Assembly (NCBI GenBank): GCA_009869945.1
Contig: WIXG01000061.1
Location: forward strand, 124,001-188,000
Length of the DNA: 64,000 nucleotides
Source: Mesaphorura yosii
Taxonomy: Eukaryota; Arthropoda; Collembola; Poduromorpha; Tullbergiidae
Direction of reading: 5' to 3'
The position numbers were made by a program, and so were the translations under genes. Every line of letters starts with the position of its first letter. Within the stretch, counting starts at the first letter, position 1. The notes beneath the pieces were generated by a model that was not told the DNA's origin, made no database searches, and worked only from the letters and a program-made list of their open reading frames with translations. Shown piece after piece: positions 19,201-31,454 of this stretch.

Positions 19201-22200
19201 CTGAAGAGAAGTAAGAACGCCATGATTATTTTATGTACCAGACACCTATAGATATGATAGTTCATCATCTAGTATTTTACTCATTGCAGAGGAAAAGGAA
19301 CCACTGCCGATGAGACTTCCAAACTTCATGCACGCAAATCATACAAAACCCCAGAAGAAGAAGCTTTCGCATGGCACCACCAACAATATTGCTCAACCTT
19401 TGTTCCAGATAAACTTGAACACCACATTGTCCGCTTCCCTCCATGAATGTGCGTGTATCAGAAACGAGAAGGTTTACGCTTGGGGCGAAGCAAAGTTTGG
19501 AAGATTAGGTTAGCCATGAGAAACTGGAAACTGTTGAAACATACCGTGACGATGTAAGTCTGTCTAACAAGCAATTTGTCTCACTGTATCTGCTTGTAGG
19601 AGTGAGGGATGACTCCCCCAAGCCCCGAACAAATATTGACACTCCAACACCGGTGGCTTTGCTTCCTCAGCTTAAACTTGGAATTCAGTCGATTTCTTGT
19701 GGGCAGGCGCACAACCTGGCTTTAACTTCGATTGGGGTTTGTCATACAGCTTACTGAAACTTGTCTGAATTTTCAAATAATATGATAAATTGTTGGTTCA
19801 CAGACTCTTTTAGTTTGGGGAAGTAACGCGTATGGACAGCTTGGAGTGGGAACAAAAACTGCTTGGACTGGACGTCCTGTCCCTCTGACTATACAGAATG
19901 GTGCATTCAATTGTGTCTCTGCAGGTATATTCCATTAAACTATTTCTAGTCAGTGGTGATACTTTAATAGTTGTGCATGGGTCAGGCGGATATCATTCGG
20001 TCGCAGTTGATCACAACGGAAATGTTTGGACGTGGGGGTAAGCATTGTATAAATGAATATTTGTAATTTGATCCATCCTATTTGTGACGTATGTGATCAT
20101 GTTTGTAGGTGGGGAGTCTTTGGACAGCTTGGCAATGGAAGTATCGAGAACAAATACCATCCTACAAAAGTGCATGTTGATGTAAGTCGTTGAGTCGTTG
20201 TAAATGTACAACCAGGCTTTAACCTCTTACTAGCAAAGCCAGTGAATGAATAATGTGATGCTGGAATTGTCAGGCGAGCTTCGGAAAAGTTATCATGGCC
20301 TCGGCTGGGCATTGTCACACGGCTTTGCTCACAGGCAGTGGGAAAGTTCTCACCTTTGGTTGTTCTCATTTCGGACAACTTGGTCACGGGTCAACACATA
20401 AAGCAACTGTGCCAAAATTATTGGAAGGGCTTCCAAGTGGTGCTGTTGTCAAATTCGTTACGTGCGGAGTCTCGGGAACTGTAAGAAAAGACTTTTATTA
20501 CTTTCTATTTAGCAGCAGTAACATACTAGCGAAAACTCGCAAGCATACGTATAACGGATTTATAATCTCATTGAGAATGCTGGAAGTTTAATTCAATAAT
20601 TTCAAACTCTGTTGGCATCCTTGTTAATACCGTCTTGACCCTCGTCTTCCGGAATCTGGGTCGAATTCTTGGTCATTTGCTTTTTCTTCTGTCAACTCTG
20701 ATACCAACCCGCGCACTATCCAAAAGCTGTAGATCTTCTGTATGTAACTGTGAATGTACGCGAATAGCAGAAGGACTTTGTACTGAGCGAATGTGGCGGC
20801 TGGCAAAAGTAGGACGATATCCACCATACAGAATATTATAGACAAAATTATCCACACCTGAAGTAATTCTAAAATGCGCTGAAAAAAACAAATTTTGTCA
20901 ATGATCACTGATATATGATGGTCGTATATCAATTTGTGTTTACAAAATCTTGCCTTGTGAGCAGCGAAGAGTAATAACGCTCCAGTCATTGTAATGCAGT
21001 CCGCGTACGGAATTGTGACGAGCATCAGATGTTTATCGGCTAGTTGGAGAAAAAGATGCGAAATGAGGATGATGTTAATGAATCGACATGCTGTACGTTT
21101 TTTATGATTTCTTACCGCCCCACATGAGAAATCTTGCCACAACATTCTGATTGTTCCAATTGCTCTCGATGAACGGCCAGAAGTTTCCACTCTTGTAGGC
21201 AGTTGGTGCGCGTGTGTACAGATAAATGTAGTAGGTAAGAATGCCGATGCACGCCAGTCCAATTATCTGAATGAGTGAAAGAATACCTCGATTAATTACG
21301 AGAGACGCGGACTCTAGTTTGGTTTTACTCTGATTAGAGTACTCACGATTTTGATTACGGCCAGCACTTTTGCTTCCGCCTGGAAGGTGTTTGTAAACAC
21401 GTATTTTGACTTTTTGAGCATGATGCACCTGTTGTGATATTCGGGTCGTAATTCTGTCACTTTTGACGCTGCCCGATGTCCGTAGCCAGCAGACGAGCAC
21501 TGCGAACGCCAGGAGCTCGTAAATATTCTGTCCACCTGCTCATTCCTTTGTTGTGTAAGTTTTAATTGAACTGTAGCCCATGCAAAGCAAAGCGAAGGAA
21601 ATATGACGTGCGCGCAACACAAACTTCCTGGGTCAGTCACACGAAATAAGAACGGAAGCAATTTTCTCTTCCCACTTTCTCCTGCCTCGGCTGGCTCTGA
21701 CTCCTGACTTTCTTTCCTGGAATTATCGCGGCTTACGAGTGAGCGTGCAATGAATGAGACGAACGCTAACGCTATGAGAATTGAGATATGCATTATTTTG
21801 TTGTGCTACTTTGTAACGTAACAAAACATTTTCACTTCACTGTGGCATAGGCCAATAAAAGTCACGCTAACCGCATCATTACACAAGTCGCCGTGTTAAT
21901 TCGTCGCGTTGCTCAAACGCTTTTATTGTGCATGTATTTTTGATTGCCCGAAATGCACTCTTTAATCAAGGTTTGCTATAATAGACTTGTTCAAACAAAA
22001 AGCATGTTCTTCACTAATGTCGCTTATGTCAGTGTACTTTCTACATATGAATTGATGTTTCCATTGCAGTTGCGTCAGGTTGCTTGTAAGGTTCAACGGC
22101 ATTTTGTACAGTCGCACTGGCGCTGTCCACTGTGCTCGACCTCGTACCCGGATCTTGCTCCTGGCCGTCCTGGCCCTGGCCTGCAATTGTGCTTTTTGCA

Positions 22201-25200
22201 TTGCTCATTCTCGTCTCTTTGATGAACAAGTACACGATCCACAACCCGTAGAAATTATACAAGAGAATTAGAGCGAAGATGTGAGTGAAAGCAATCTTGA
22301 ATGAGGCGTCGGTTCCCGTTGCCGATGACATGAGAACTGCGAACGTGATTCCAGTGCCGCCAAGGCACGTGGCTACTGTGAGTAGGTACCACGTCTTGGC
22401 CAATGCTGGGCTCATCTGATTATAAATTATGGAATATCTCTTAAAGAAACTCAGTAAAAATCAGTAACTGTGGCCTACCTTTTCCACAGAACGGAATAAC
22501 AAGATGGCTCGCAGAATGTCGACTCCATTCCATAAGAAAGGAATGATAATCCACTCTTGCTGCGTCTGTGCTAAAATATAATATAACCTTATCTTATTTG
22601 TACGCATTTTATAAGATTTTAATCGAGCTCACTGTTCCAAGCCATGAATTTCGCCAAATTATCCAATGCTGTCAATCTTTTCGGTTTGTTCGAGCTCGTT
22701 TTATTTACGCCGCATTCCTCCATTATAATCTTGCCTAAGTCGTTATCTATGTCGAAGTATTCTGAGTCGTAGACATCTTCGCTGTCGCTGCCCTGCTGGG
22801 AGCCTGATTTGGAAACATTGCGAGAATTGTTGAATTGAGACCTAAAAGCCTGTTTCTCCACAGCCGCCGCTACCGCTGCGCTTTTGTTTCGACTGTCATT
22901 AGCGCTAATGGGATTTGTCGAATTTGTGACTGCCACATTTGCCTTCAGCTTCAGCTCTTTTTGACGTTCGTCTGTCAGGTACTCTTCATTCACATCCATA
23001 AGTCCAAGTAGTCTGGCACAGAGCGGGGAGGCCGTCTGATTTGTGACAATTTCCGTCTCATTACTTGGCAGAACCAGGTACTGACTTTGCACGTGAGCAT
23101 ACACCAAAAACAGCAGAAATGAACAGAAGCATGACGTAATCTGCAATTAATTGACGCAATCTGTGTGTGAGACCTGTCCTTTTGTATTGAAAAGTAGGGA
23201 AACTAATCTTGCGTCTCTTACCAGGCTGAATATTGCCAGAATCTTAGCTTCAAGTGCAGGGAAATCCGAGCAGCAGTAAATTTTCGTTGGTGTGTCTGTG
23301 ACCACCATTTTGAAGTGACTGAGCCAAGTCAATCGCTATGAAGGGCAACCTGCAACTGCTTCGGAGAGTCCGGACTGAAATGGCGCACGGCACACCTACA
23401 AAAATCATTGGAACGGCATGTCGCATGCCGCATAAGTCTTGGTGGAGGCGCAGTACTGCATAGCCTTTTGTGCGAGAAATGAAAGCTGAGATTTGTTAAC
23501 CTTGCTCGTAACGCCAAGTCAATTGGATTGGCAAAATAAGAGAAAGATTTTGATCTTTATGATTTTCGTGCGTGTTTCATTTTCCAGACGATTTGAGTAG
23601 CAGTGCCATTGCTCGTTTGGCGCAGATTCGGACTTCAGACTTAATTTATTCCGGCGGTCGGTCGTGTGAAATTCTTGCACGCGATGTAGCATTCGCGAAT
23701 TCTCATATACACACGGCGCGTACGTACAGCATTGATTAGCAAATAAGAAAAGAGTTTATTGCTTGTGAAGTGCAAATTTAGTACTTTTTCGAATCGATTG
23801 ACTCTCCTTCTTCAGCACTTTTCTCAGAACCTCCGTCCTGGTTCAGCTGTTCTTGCGATGCGTAGCTCACAGTGACCAACTCCTTCAGGAAGAGTCGCAC
23901 GACCCACAGAAAGTACAGGTAGAAAAGAATGTAGAACCCAAACACACATGAATTGACAATTTTGTCCCGTGTGATGTAAATGAATCCGAAAAACATTCCA
24001 AGAGCAATCAAGTACGTCACGATTGCACAGACGAACCAGACGCGTATCATGATTGAGTTCCGCTGGAAGAAAACAGGTAAAGCTGTGTTTAGATTTTGTG
24101 TGAGTATACACGGACATGAGAACTCACTTTGTAGATTCCTGCCAGAAGAAGCGAGTTCATGAAGATGTGAAGTGCAATCAGAGTTGTAATGATGAGTATT
24201 GACAGCTCACGAATTTGAACTATGAAATTGATAATTAGCTTTAGTCTGACTTCACAGTTTGGTTTAGCCTTAAGACTATGCTTACTATCCAATTTGAGAA
24301 ACCGTCGCAAATCTTCGACCCCAAACATGCTGTTGTCTTGTACGGACGCGAGCCATTCCTCGTCAATTATGAAGTAGAATACCGCAATCGCACAAAGTGC
24401 GAACATCGCAACTGTCTGGGGAGTATAAAAACTTTACCCACTGCACGTGTCCATAAAAATTGATGCGTTTTTAAAAACAAAAAAGGCTGACTTACTGTAT
24501 CAAAGATGGAGGCGGCTAAGGCTTCAAGCCGCAGGCAATTCGAACAGCAATACTTCCTACATTCGCCCATATCGTAGCAATGTCGTTTGTGTCAGGCTGT
24601 AGATGTCAGAATTTCCGCAGATTTGTGCGTGACCGTTCGTGTTTCAGCGTCGGACAAACAATGAAGAAGTTTCAGTCGAAGCTGCAGAATTAATAATTGC
24701 GATTTGACAAGTAAACATGTAAAATGCAAGAGAAAAGAGCCACGTTTCTGACTTCTGACTTGACTTCTCTTCCTGCTCGTGTTTTCATCATGGCATGCAG
24801 AAATTCTAATGATTACCCAGAAGTTATTAAAGAACGCACGCATCTTCTTTCTTTCTTTCCGTACGCCCTCCGCGTGTTGGTGCTGCTGGAGAGGGTTGGA
24901 ATCCAATATCCAAATGCGATGAAAAGCTGCACGTAAAATTCTAATTTGTGTGCTTTCTTTGGCGAATGGCTTGAGAGTTCAATCACTCAAAACAAAGCAG
25001 AGAGCAAATAGAAAAAGAGTAATGCAAATGACGCGCCACATGCGTGCCTGCACTTCGGACTCAAATTCGCCAAAAGCTTGCCGATTTGGACTCCAGCAAC
25101 GAGCAGCTGTTTGTTGAGGTATTGAATAATGAGACTTACTCAGGAGACTGAGGTCATGACCCTTGATTTGCGCCTGGTGTTGTTTTTTGCAAATTGCAAA

Positions 25201-28200
25201 TGCCTTCTGGAGCTGATTAATGTCTAGAAATTAATTACTTTCACTTTCACAACAACAAAGGCGTAGACATTTATTTTTCGACTTCGACATGAACTGCAAC
25301 AGCAGTTTACATATTTCGTACAAAAGAAGTTTTTGAATGCAAAATGGCCTTTCACAATTATAGCTTAATGTAATAAGTATATAAGTATTAGTATTATTGC
25401 TCCCACAATTTGCACTTTTCTACTTTGGTTTACATACACAAAATATACGTAAATATGAGTTGGTTTACGTTCGGATTTGGACGGGTCACGGATACTGCTC
25501 ATTCTTCAGCCGACTCGATTTCCTTGATGAACGCCTGGGCGATGAACAGAGAAAACAGACGGTAAACATACTCCACGATGGGTGGAGCGATGAATGAGGC
25601 TGATTGTCTTCCTCCAACCACCTGCACCGTGAATATTGAGATTTGGACAACCAGAAGGAGCATCGTGAGTATAAACCACACGCGTAAACCACGGTTTGCT
25701 TTCTGAAAGTGTCAAAGTGTTGAGAATTCGTGATTCAGGATTTTTATCCATCGATTTGATATGATTTGCTTGTAGTACTTACAATTAGTGAACTTATGAG
25801 AAGAAGAATGCCCATGAAGACTCCGATTCCATTACTGACAATTGGAATTAACAGCATCAGAGTTTGTTCTCCGCCTAAAATGCAAAATAACAATCACGTC
25901 GAATTTCACCAGCGCGTTGCAAGCTAGTTTTAAAAATCTTACGATTGTATTGAAGGAAATTGGCCAAGTTTCCAGTCCTCTGCGGGTCAATCCGTTGAAC
26001 TGTTGCTTGAAATTCATCTGGCATGTTGTAGTGCATATGAGCAATGTAGCCGAGTAAACCAAGTACAAAGCCTGCAAATATCTGTACAAGCAAAAGTAGA
26101 ATCCATAAATTAGAGGATAATTATTCATTGTACAAATTCTATTGCTGGTGAGGAGTAAGAAATAGTTATCTTACTGTGTCCAACAATGATATCACGATGG
26201 CAGGAACTTGGGGAGTACGCGCCCCACAGTAAAATATATTCACGGCCGTCATTTTTGCACATTCTTCACTTCACTGATTACTGATTACTTGCTAATTGAC
26301 ACTAGAGACTAGATTCTTGCACCGTTTTACGCCAGAATGTTAAAAATCAATCGGGATTGCGTTGGCAGCATCCTGTCGTTGTCGTAAAGAAATGTAGGTG
26401 AAAGTGAGACTCGACATTCACAGGCTGAATTCTTTTCAATCAATAGAAATAGGTGACTGAACTGTGCGCTGGGCTTTAGGCCAGGTAAATATACCGATTA
26501 TTTGTGACAACACAACGTAATGTGCACAACGTGCTCGATTTCATTCCAAGTTGCGTGTGTTTGCCCGAAATGCCTGGCTGGACACACGCGGAAATGTTTC
26601 TCAGCTATTTTATGTCGATTAAAAGCGAAAGTCCAGCATAGCAAAGACACAAAAGCATAGCGTCATGTTCCAGGTGGTTGCAAGAGAAAGCAGCTAAATA
26701 ATTTAAGACTAACACAGAAACGTTTTACTGGTCTGGCTTTACTCACTTTTCTCGGGCATTGGCCTTTCGACTGTCTACTGCCATGGGCTTGGCTTCGCCC
26801 AGTTTCTGAGTGGGCATGTCGATTCTGACATGTTTTTGACGTGGCACGCCGCACGCACGCTCTAGCTCGCATATTTGCATAACAGTAAGCTAAACGGATG
26901 ATGGCTAAGCTAAAAGGTGCGGGGAAGGCGAAAATGAGTAAGTTAGACGAGTGGAACAGTTTGCATTGTGAGAATTTATCATTCTAGCATGTCAACTGGT
27001 CAACTGTCAAGTTTATGTGCGGGAGGAAAACCGTGCATTTTTTATGCAAGATGCGGTTGCCTTTCATAAAGTTGGCCATGATCGCAAAGTTGCCATGAAT
27101 TTTAATCTGCAACTACAATTTTTGTCACGCTAGAAATCGAAGTGCCTGTCGATGCTGAATTTTTGAAATTCTGGTGTCATGAAATGATATGTGCGTGCGT
27201 TCTATACTAGCCTTCCAATTTTCGAACAGTGAAGTATTTATTGGCATTTTATTGCTTTTTCTTTGTGAATGTTTAATTAATGTTTCTGACAACTTCATAA
27301 AATTTTCCTTCACGAACACGAACGTCTCACCAAAAGTGCTTTCGACAACTTGAAGGTTTTACAAAAATTAAACTTGGACAGTCGAAAATGCAGGCCAATC
27401 CACTAAAATTGGGATTAAACATTGTAGGCCGCTTAAATTGTCCTAATTAATATTCTATTTAAGCCGTTCATCCATTGCGATTGTGTTTTAGGCCACTAAA
27501 ATATTATTGAGTATTGTTTCAGCTGGCGCCTCATTGTTGGCTAAATTGGCTTATGGCTTGCTATGCTCCTATTATTAGTTGTCGGTGGTTGCATTAGAAT
27601 TAAATTTTTCCATACTGCTCGTGAATTCTACGTCCCCTTCACCTCCACGCTCCACATCATCTCCGGGGTTGCTGATTGGGAGCGGTGAACGCGGAGTCCC
27701 GCGACTGATTTTGGTGAACTGCAGCTCTGAAATGAAGCATTTGACGATCCATAGAGAGTAGAAATCATACACGTAGTTGACGAGAGATAAGAAAATGATG
27801 ATTGCTTTGTCTTGTGTGAAGATGACTTCTGGTACGAAGAAAATGACACTCAGAGTGCAAAATGTTATGTGCAGAAAGAACCACGTCTTAATCATTTTGA
27901 GATGCTCCTGCAATAGAAATCCATGCTAGAGGAATAACAGAATTTTTCGAATTACGAGTGTGATTTTTACCTTTCTTGATCCCACGAGTAGTAGAATTCC
28001 CATGCACAAGTTGCTGATGCTGGAAATGAGTGGCACTGATAACATGAATGCTTGTTTCCAAGCTGTAAATGAGAAAAATGAGACCTGTAGAGAATGAACA
28101 AGACGCGTGAGCGCATCGAAACCTTACGCCCCCATATTAAAATCATATGCAAGTCTTGCTGCCTCGCCGGATTTGACGCGACGATGGTCCGCAGGCAGTC

Positions 28201-31078
28201 TGGGTAGTTTATCACCATGTGGGTGAACAATATGAACAGGATGATGAAAATTGAGCCGAAATGCTAAAAATCAGAAATTCTTTAGGAAAAGAATGAGCGC
28301 CGAAAAGAATCTTACTGAAGGCTTTTACTTACAATGTCAATGAGCGCCAAAATTGTGGCCACTGTTTTGGGATGATTTGAGCAACAATACTTTTTGGTGA
28401 ACATCTTGAAAATTTTTAACAATGTTTGAACAAGCTACCTTTCACCGCATTAGAATAAAAATAAAGTTCTCACACGAATTACGAATATGCCAGCCAATGT
28501 ACTAAAGTGTTTACCAATTTGTCAGTCGTTCGTATAGGAAATGTCAAAGAGCACGGAGGAAACGTAGCATTTTGCCACGATAACTTGTCGAGAATGATGC
28601 CGACAAATTTTATGGCTTCGTCGTGCCGACTAGCCGACCGACTCGACTCAACCGCTTTAAACAAGGCACTGGCCCAAGGTCCTTCTCATTAAATCTTGAT
28701 AGTGTTAATATAATATGGAGAAAGGAGCAGAAACGACAAAGTCGCTTTCATGAATAACTGCATTTTATGGTTGGCTTGACTTGGTTTGGGAGAGGCGATC
28801 TTATCTTGGTTTGGCGAACAACATTGCAAAATTGCGGCGTAGCTCCTTTCCAGTGGCAGTGCTTAGTGCTATGATTAAGTAATGTAAGCCAGAAACGCGA
28901 AACATACTTCCTTATTTATTTAATTTTTCCATTACAGTTAGTTTTTGGAATCAATATTTTTCATGCTTTTCGTTTCCATTTCCATGTAGCAGCCTGTTTT
29001 AAAATATTTACTCTTGCCTTGCCGTACACCACTTTGATAAAAGCGCTTTTAAGTGAAACAATCGCCATTTGGCGAAACACGAAAATGTTAAAACAGTTTA
29101 TGAGATTAAAGCACGCACTTTTCTTGTTCTGCTTTCTCGGAACGAGGATGGAAAATTTTAGAGCACGTCGCTCGTATTAAGTAGTTACTCTAATTCAGTA
29201 ATAAGTACCTTAATCTGCCTGTGAAAATGTATGTGATTATTGATAAGCATGCTATTTCTCTACTTTTCAGGCTTTGGTCACCATGAAGAATCGACTCTTC
29301 TATTGCGGTCTGAATCCCTCGTCTTTGAAGTCGTTGCTAAACTCGAGCAGACGGAATGGCAAGCCAACCTCGTCAGAAAGCGTTGAAGAGAAAGACTTCG
29401 TCACGCCGACACTCATTGAATCTTCACACCTGAATGGAGAAATTGCCAAAGTATGCTTTAAGGCTAAATGTCATGATCTATTAAATTCTTTCTGCTTCTG
29501 CTCTATGCTTTACTCCTGCAGGTTAGCGTCGCTACAACTCACTTGGGAGTGCTCACAACAAACGGTTTCATTTACACGTACGGCATTGGCAAGAGTGGGC
29601 AGCTTGTTCGGCCTGACGATGAAAACAAGACTCTGGAGCTGATTGACTGCGAAGATCGAATGATTCTGGCTTCTGATCTTGTTTGCGCTGGCGACTGCAC
29701 CTTCTTCTTGGAGAGAGACACTGGCCGACTATTTGGCTGCGGTTTCAACTCTAGTGGACAGGTATTTAAGTGCATTGCTTACAATTGTATCAAGTTCACT
29801 TAATTAATGTATCCTTTCTCGTTCCAGTTGGGCAAAATGGAATGTGATGAAGAAACCTCGATTCTAACCATCAGAACCAAGAAACGAATCGTAAAAGTCC
29901 GTCAGCCTGCAAATATCTACTTCCGGCCCAGAGAGATAATCGGACTTCCCAGAGAATTTCCTGGTGATAAGCACGAGAGCCCAGTGATTAAAGCGCCTCC
30001 TTCACCCTGCGACTTTGTTAGTCAAGAACTGTTGGACTGGTGCTTCGAATTACTAATCAGAAAATATAATTATAAACACATGAAGAAAGTGGTGTGTGTT
30101 TTCGTCTTCACCCAATTTGCATACGACTTCAGAAGAAATACAAGTTTCTTTCTCTGCTTGCAGTGTCTTCAGTACGGAAATAATAAGGCAGCTTCTGTGA
30201 TAGACAAATTGCACGAGCAGTACGAATCCGCGCTGAAACACCAGCTGGCCGATATTCATAACGTGAATAAAACAGGAGAAGTAGTCTCAAAATACGCCGA
30301 AGATGTGGAAAAGCGAAACGCAGCATGTCTTCCACAGGTAAGCGGCCAACATTTCCTGTGCCTTCTTTGTGATGTGTGCACCATTTTTCATGGGCATAGG
30401 CACTAAACTAATAACTAATGTGTGACTAATTTCGTTAAAGATTTGTAAGTTTCTAACAATTGTGATAACCCACTGGAGAAAGAAGGATTTGCCCGGCGAA
30501 GAGTTAGAGCGAATTCTCGACGGACTCCGTCAAAAGCCTGACTGGAAAAAGAGCTTGAGCTTTGCCGTGAAGGATACGATGACGTTGAATGAAAATGCGG
30601 ACAATGAAAGGTGACTAATCTTTTTGTGTAGTTTAGCTAGAGAGCCACGATCGTAGTTGTAGTCGTTGTAGTGCAGCTCCCTATGCTTGCTTTCCTTTAC
30701 AAACGCTGCTAGTTTTATAGCCTGCTTTACTTCTCCTTGTTTCTAACTGCTCCTTTCTGTTGGCTGATTGGTTCTCTTGCATCTTGCTCGTTATCTTTTT
30801 TATGTTTGCTTGTACGACTGGCCAATTTCGCTTCTAGAGCTTCAGCATTCTGTATTTTTTGAGATTTCATTCACGAAATTCAATGTGATTTTAATTATGA
30901 CGTCTGATTTTTAAGTGCGGAATGGATGGCGGCTAACTTCACACCTGCATTTATCCTGAGCTGTTTTAAGGATGGTCAAAATGTGCCTTCAGATTTGTTG
31001 TCCAACCAAATCAACCTCCTCGAACCGGACTCATTTTGTCTGGACGAATTCGACGAGATTACTCCGATCGATACGTGA
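16244..31078 (+). CDS. Large protein with C-terminal RCC1 propeller, possibly GLO-4/Claret-like
   Basis: Exons: 16244-16398, 16477-16780, 16845-17018, 17124-17504, 17575-17715, 17783-17910, 18013-18190, 18278-18495, 18574-18764, 18809-19074, 19138-19210, 19290-19508, 19600-19736, 19804-19924, 19986-20037, 20109-20181, 20274-20480, 29271-29450, 29522-29761, 29828-30088, 30164-30337, 30441-30610 and 30916-31078; about 1,401 residues. The N-terminal third has propeller-like segments (FDEDGTLYIGLRNGTIYEL). The middle looks helical, like the solenoid of trafficking proteins. Seven RCC1 repeats follow (about residues 790-1165), e.g. LLVWGSNAYGQLGVG and VLTFGCSHFGQLGHG. Size and order recall GLO-4/Claret, exchange factors for Rab32/38 in lysosome-related organelle formation, but this is a guess from architecture. 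The start codon and the donor near 30088 are the weak points. One intron, 20481-29270, holds five opposite-strand genes. Confidence 0.8.
20624..21421 (-). CDS. Nested tetraspan membrane protein 1
   Basis: Exons in transcription order: 21421-21347, 21266-21116, 21039-20954 and 20878-20624; 188 residues. Four hydrophobic segments are visible: the N-terminal segment (VLAVIKI running into IIGLACIGILTYYIYLY), one around TIPYADCITMTGALLLF, VWIILSIIFCMVDIVLLL, and a last one ending in YSFWIVRGLVSEL. A charged tail follows. The layout and the FWIV..L..E motif are shared with the four genes upstream. The N-terminal Cys pair of the siblings is absent here (KKSKYVFTNT instead). The third intron starts with GC rather than GT; its use is supported by alignment with the siblings. 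A longer in-frame start at 21793 exists but adds an unrelated, poorly structured N terminus. Resembles LAPTM or DUF4728-type proteins; function unknown. Confidence 0.75.
22041..23308 (-). CDS. Nested tetraspan membrane protein 2, long glycosylated loop
   Basis: Exons in transcription order: 23308-23222, 23140-22633, 22570-22479 and 22415-22041; 353 residues with the same 0/1/0 phases as its neighbours. It opens with KIYCCSDFP, matching the YCC motif of the family, and ends with the last helix pair (GLWIVYLFIKE). Exon 2 encodes about 169 residues rather than about 45: after the first helix comes a Ser/Asn-rich loop with many N-glycosylation sequons (NET, NQT, NST, NKS, NVS, NKT), presumed to face the lumen or outside. 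The tail is Gln/Asp-rich. An alternative ATG eight codons upstream exists; the chosen start fits the siblings. Biochemical role unknown. Confidence 0.75.
23778..24570 (-). CDS. Nested tetraspan membrane protein 3
   Basis: Exons in transcription order: 24570-24496, 24415-24286, 24219-24128 and 24062-23778; 193 residues, phases 0/1/0. Starts MGECRKYCCSNC, the cluster's cysteine motif. Hydrophobic segments are VAMFALCAIAVFYFII, ILIITTLIALHIFMNSLLL, VWFVCAIVTYLIALGMFFG and a final one ending YFLWVVRLFLKEL. The tail is acidic and Ser-rich. The loop between helices 1 and 2 carries charged residues and no obvious sequons. Its layout of two N-terminal helices, a loop and two C-terminal helices is the best template for the family. 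Confidence 0.8.
25499..26252 (-). CDS. Nested tetraspan membrane protein 4
   Basis: Exons in transcription order: 26252-26175, 26081-25943, 25874-25783 and 25702-25499; 170 residues, phases 0/1/0. Starts MTAVNIFYCGART, a single-Cys version of the cluster motif. Hydrophobic segments: IFAGFVLGLLGYIAH, LMLLIPIVSNGIGVFMGILLL, VWFILTMLLLVVQISIF and the region ending in YRLFSLFIAQAFIKEI. The cytoplasmic tail is very short (ESAEE), so it is the most compact member. The final motif has FSLFIA in place of LWIV. Confidence 0.78.
27575..28404 (-). CDS. Nested tetraspan membrane protein 5
   Basis: Exons in transcription order: 28404-28333, 28263-28128, 28062-27971 and 27907-27575; 210 residues, phases 0/1/0. 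Starts MFTKKYCCSNHPKT, close to LAPTM-type N termini in having a Cys pair before helix 1. Hydrophobic segments: IFIILFILFTHMVI, FMLSVPLISSISNLCMGILLL, WFFLHITFCTLSVIFFV and a last one ending YSLWIVKCFISEL. A tail of about 50 residues is Pro/Gly/Ser-rich. Most upstream of the cluster in transcription direction. Function not known. Confidence 0.8.
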
Positions 31079-31391
31079 AGCGATGAATTCTTAACTACTG
31101 GCAAGACGAATTGTGTTCCTCCCTCAACTACCCTACGCGCCTCCTGATCGATGCAATGCAACCTGTGATACTCAATTTATAACTCTAGTCGCAAACATTT
31201 TACTCATTTAATTTATTGAGATTTGTTCAAGTACAGGATGCGTAGAGTGTTTTACTGCGTTTTATCTGTTTTACGTATTGACGTAATTTTGGTTAGTGTT
31301 TACAATTCACTGCGAAGAGACTTGGTTTTAAACGACGTGATGTTTACTTTGAGCACGTAAGCTTTGGTTCGGGATTGAACGAATTCAAGAC

Positions 31392-31397
31392 TTTATT
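31392..31397 (-). promoter_or_regulatory. Poly(A) signal for ARMC9 (minus strand)
   Basis: AATAAA on the minus strand, 82 bases past the ARMC9 stop. If used, the ARMC9 transcript would end near 31375, inside the 3' untranslated region of the convergent RCC1 gene. Confidence 0.5.
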
Positions 31398-31448
31398 TTC
31401 GTTTTTAAAAATGTAAGTTAACAGATCCAAACTGTCCAAGTAGTTATA

Positions 31449-31454
31449 AATAAA
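31449..31454 (+). promoter_or_regulatory. Poly(A) signal for RCC1-repeat gene (plus strand)
   Basis: AATAAA on the plus strand, about 370 bases after the RCC1-gene stop and 25 bases short of the ARMC9 stop codon. Use of this site would make the two convergent transcripts overlap. Confidence 0.45.

Larger units (their letters stand above)
20481..29270 (+). other. 8.8-kb intron containing a five-gene nested cluster
   Basis: Donor GTAAGA at 20481 and acceptor TTTTCAG ending at 29270 are in phase 0 and join two halves of the RCC1 domain (the junction reads GVSGT then ALVTMK). Other introns of the gene are mostly 45-120 bp. Spacers between the nested genes, 21422-22040, 23309-23777, 24571-25498, 26253-27574 and 28405-29270, show no further supported exons. 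They presumably contain each nested gene's own promoter. Confidence 0.85.

Noticed and set aside
21422..21793. In-frame N-terminal extension of nested gene 1, starting with a signal-like MHISILIALAFVSF
   Set aside because: None of the siblings has such an extension, and the stretch between is low quality; the start at 21421 matches the sibling exon structure.
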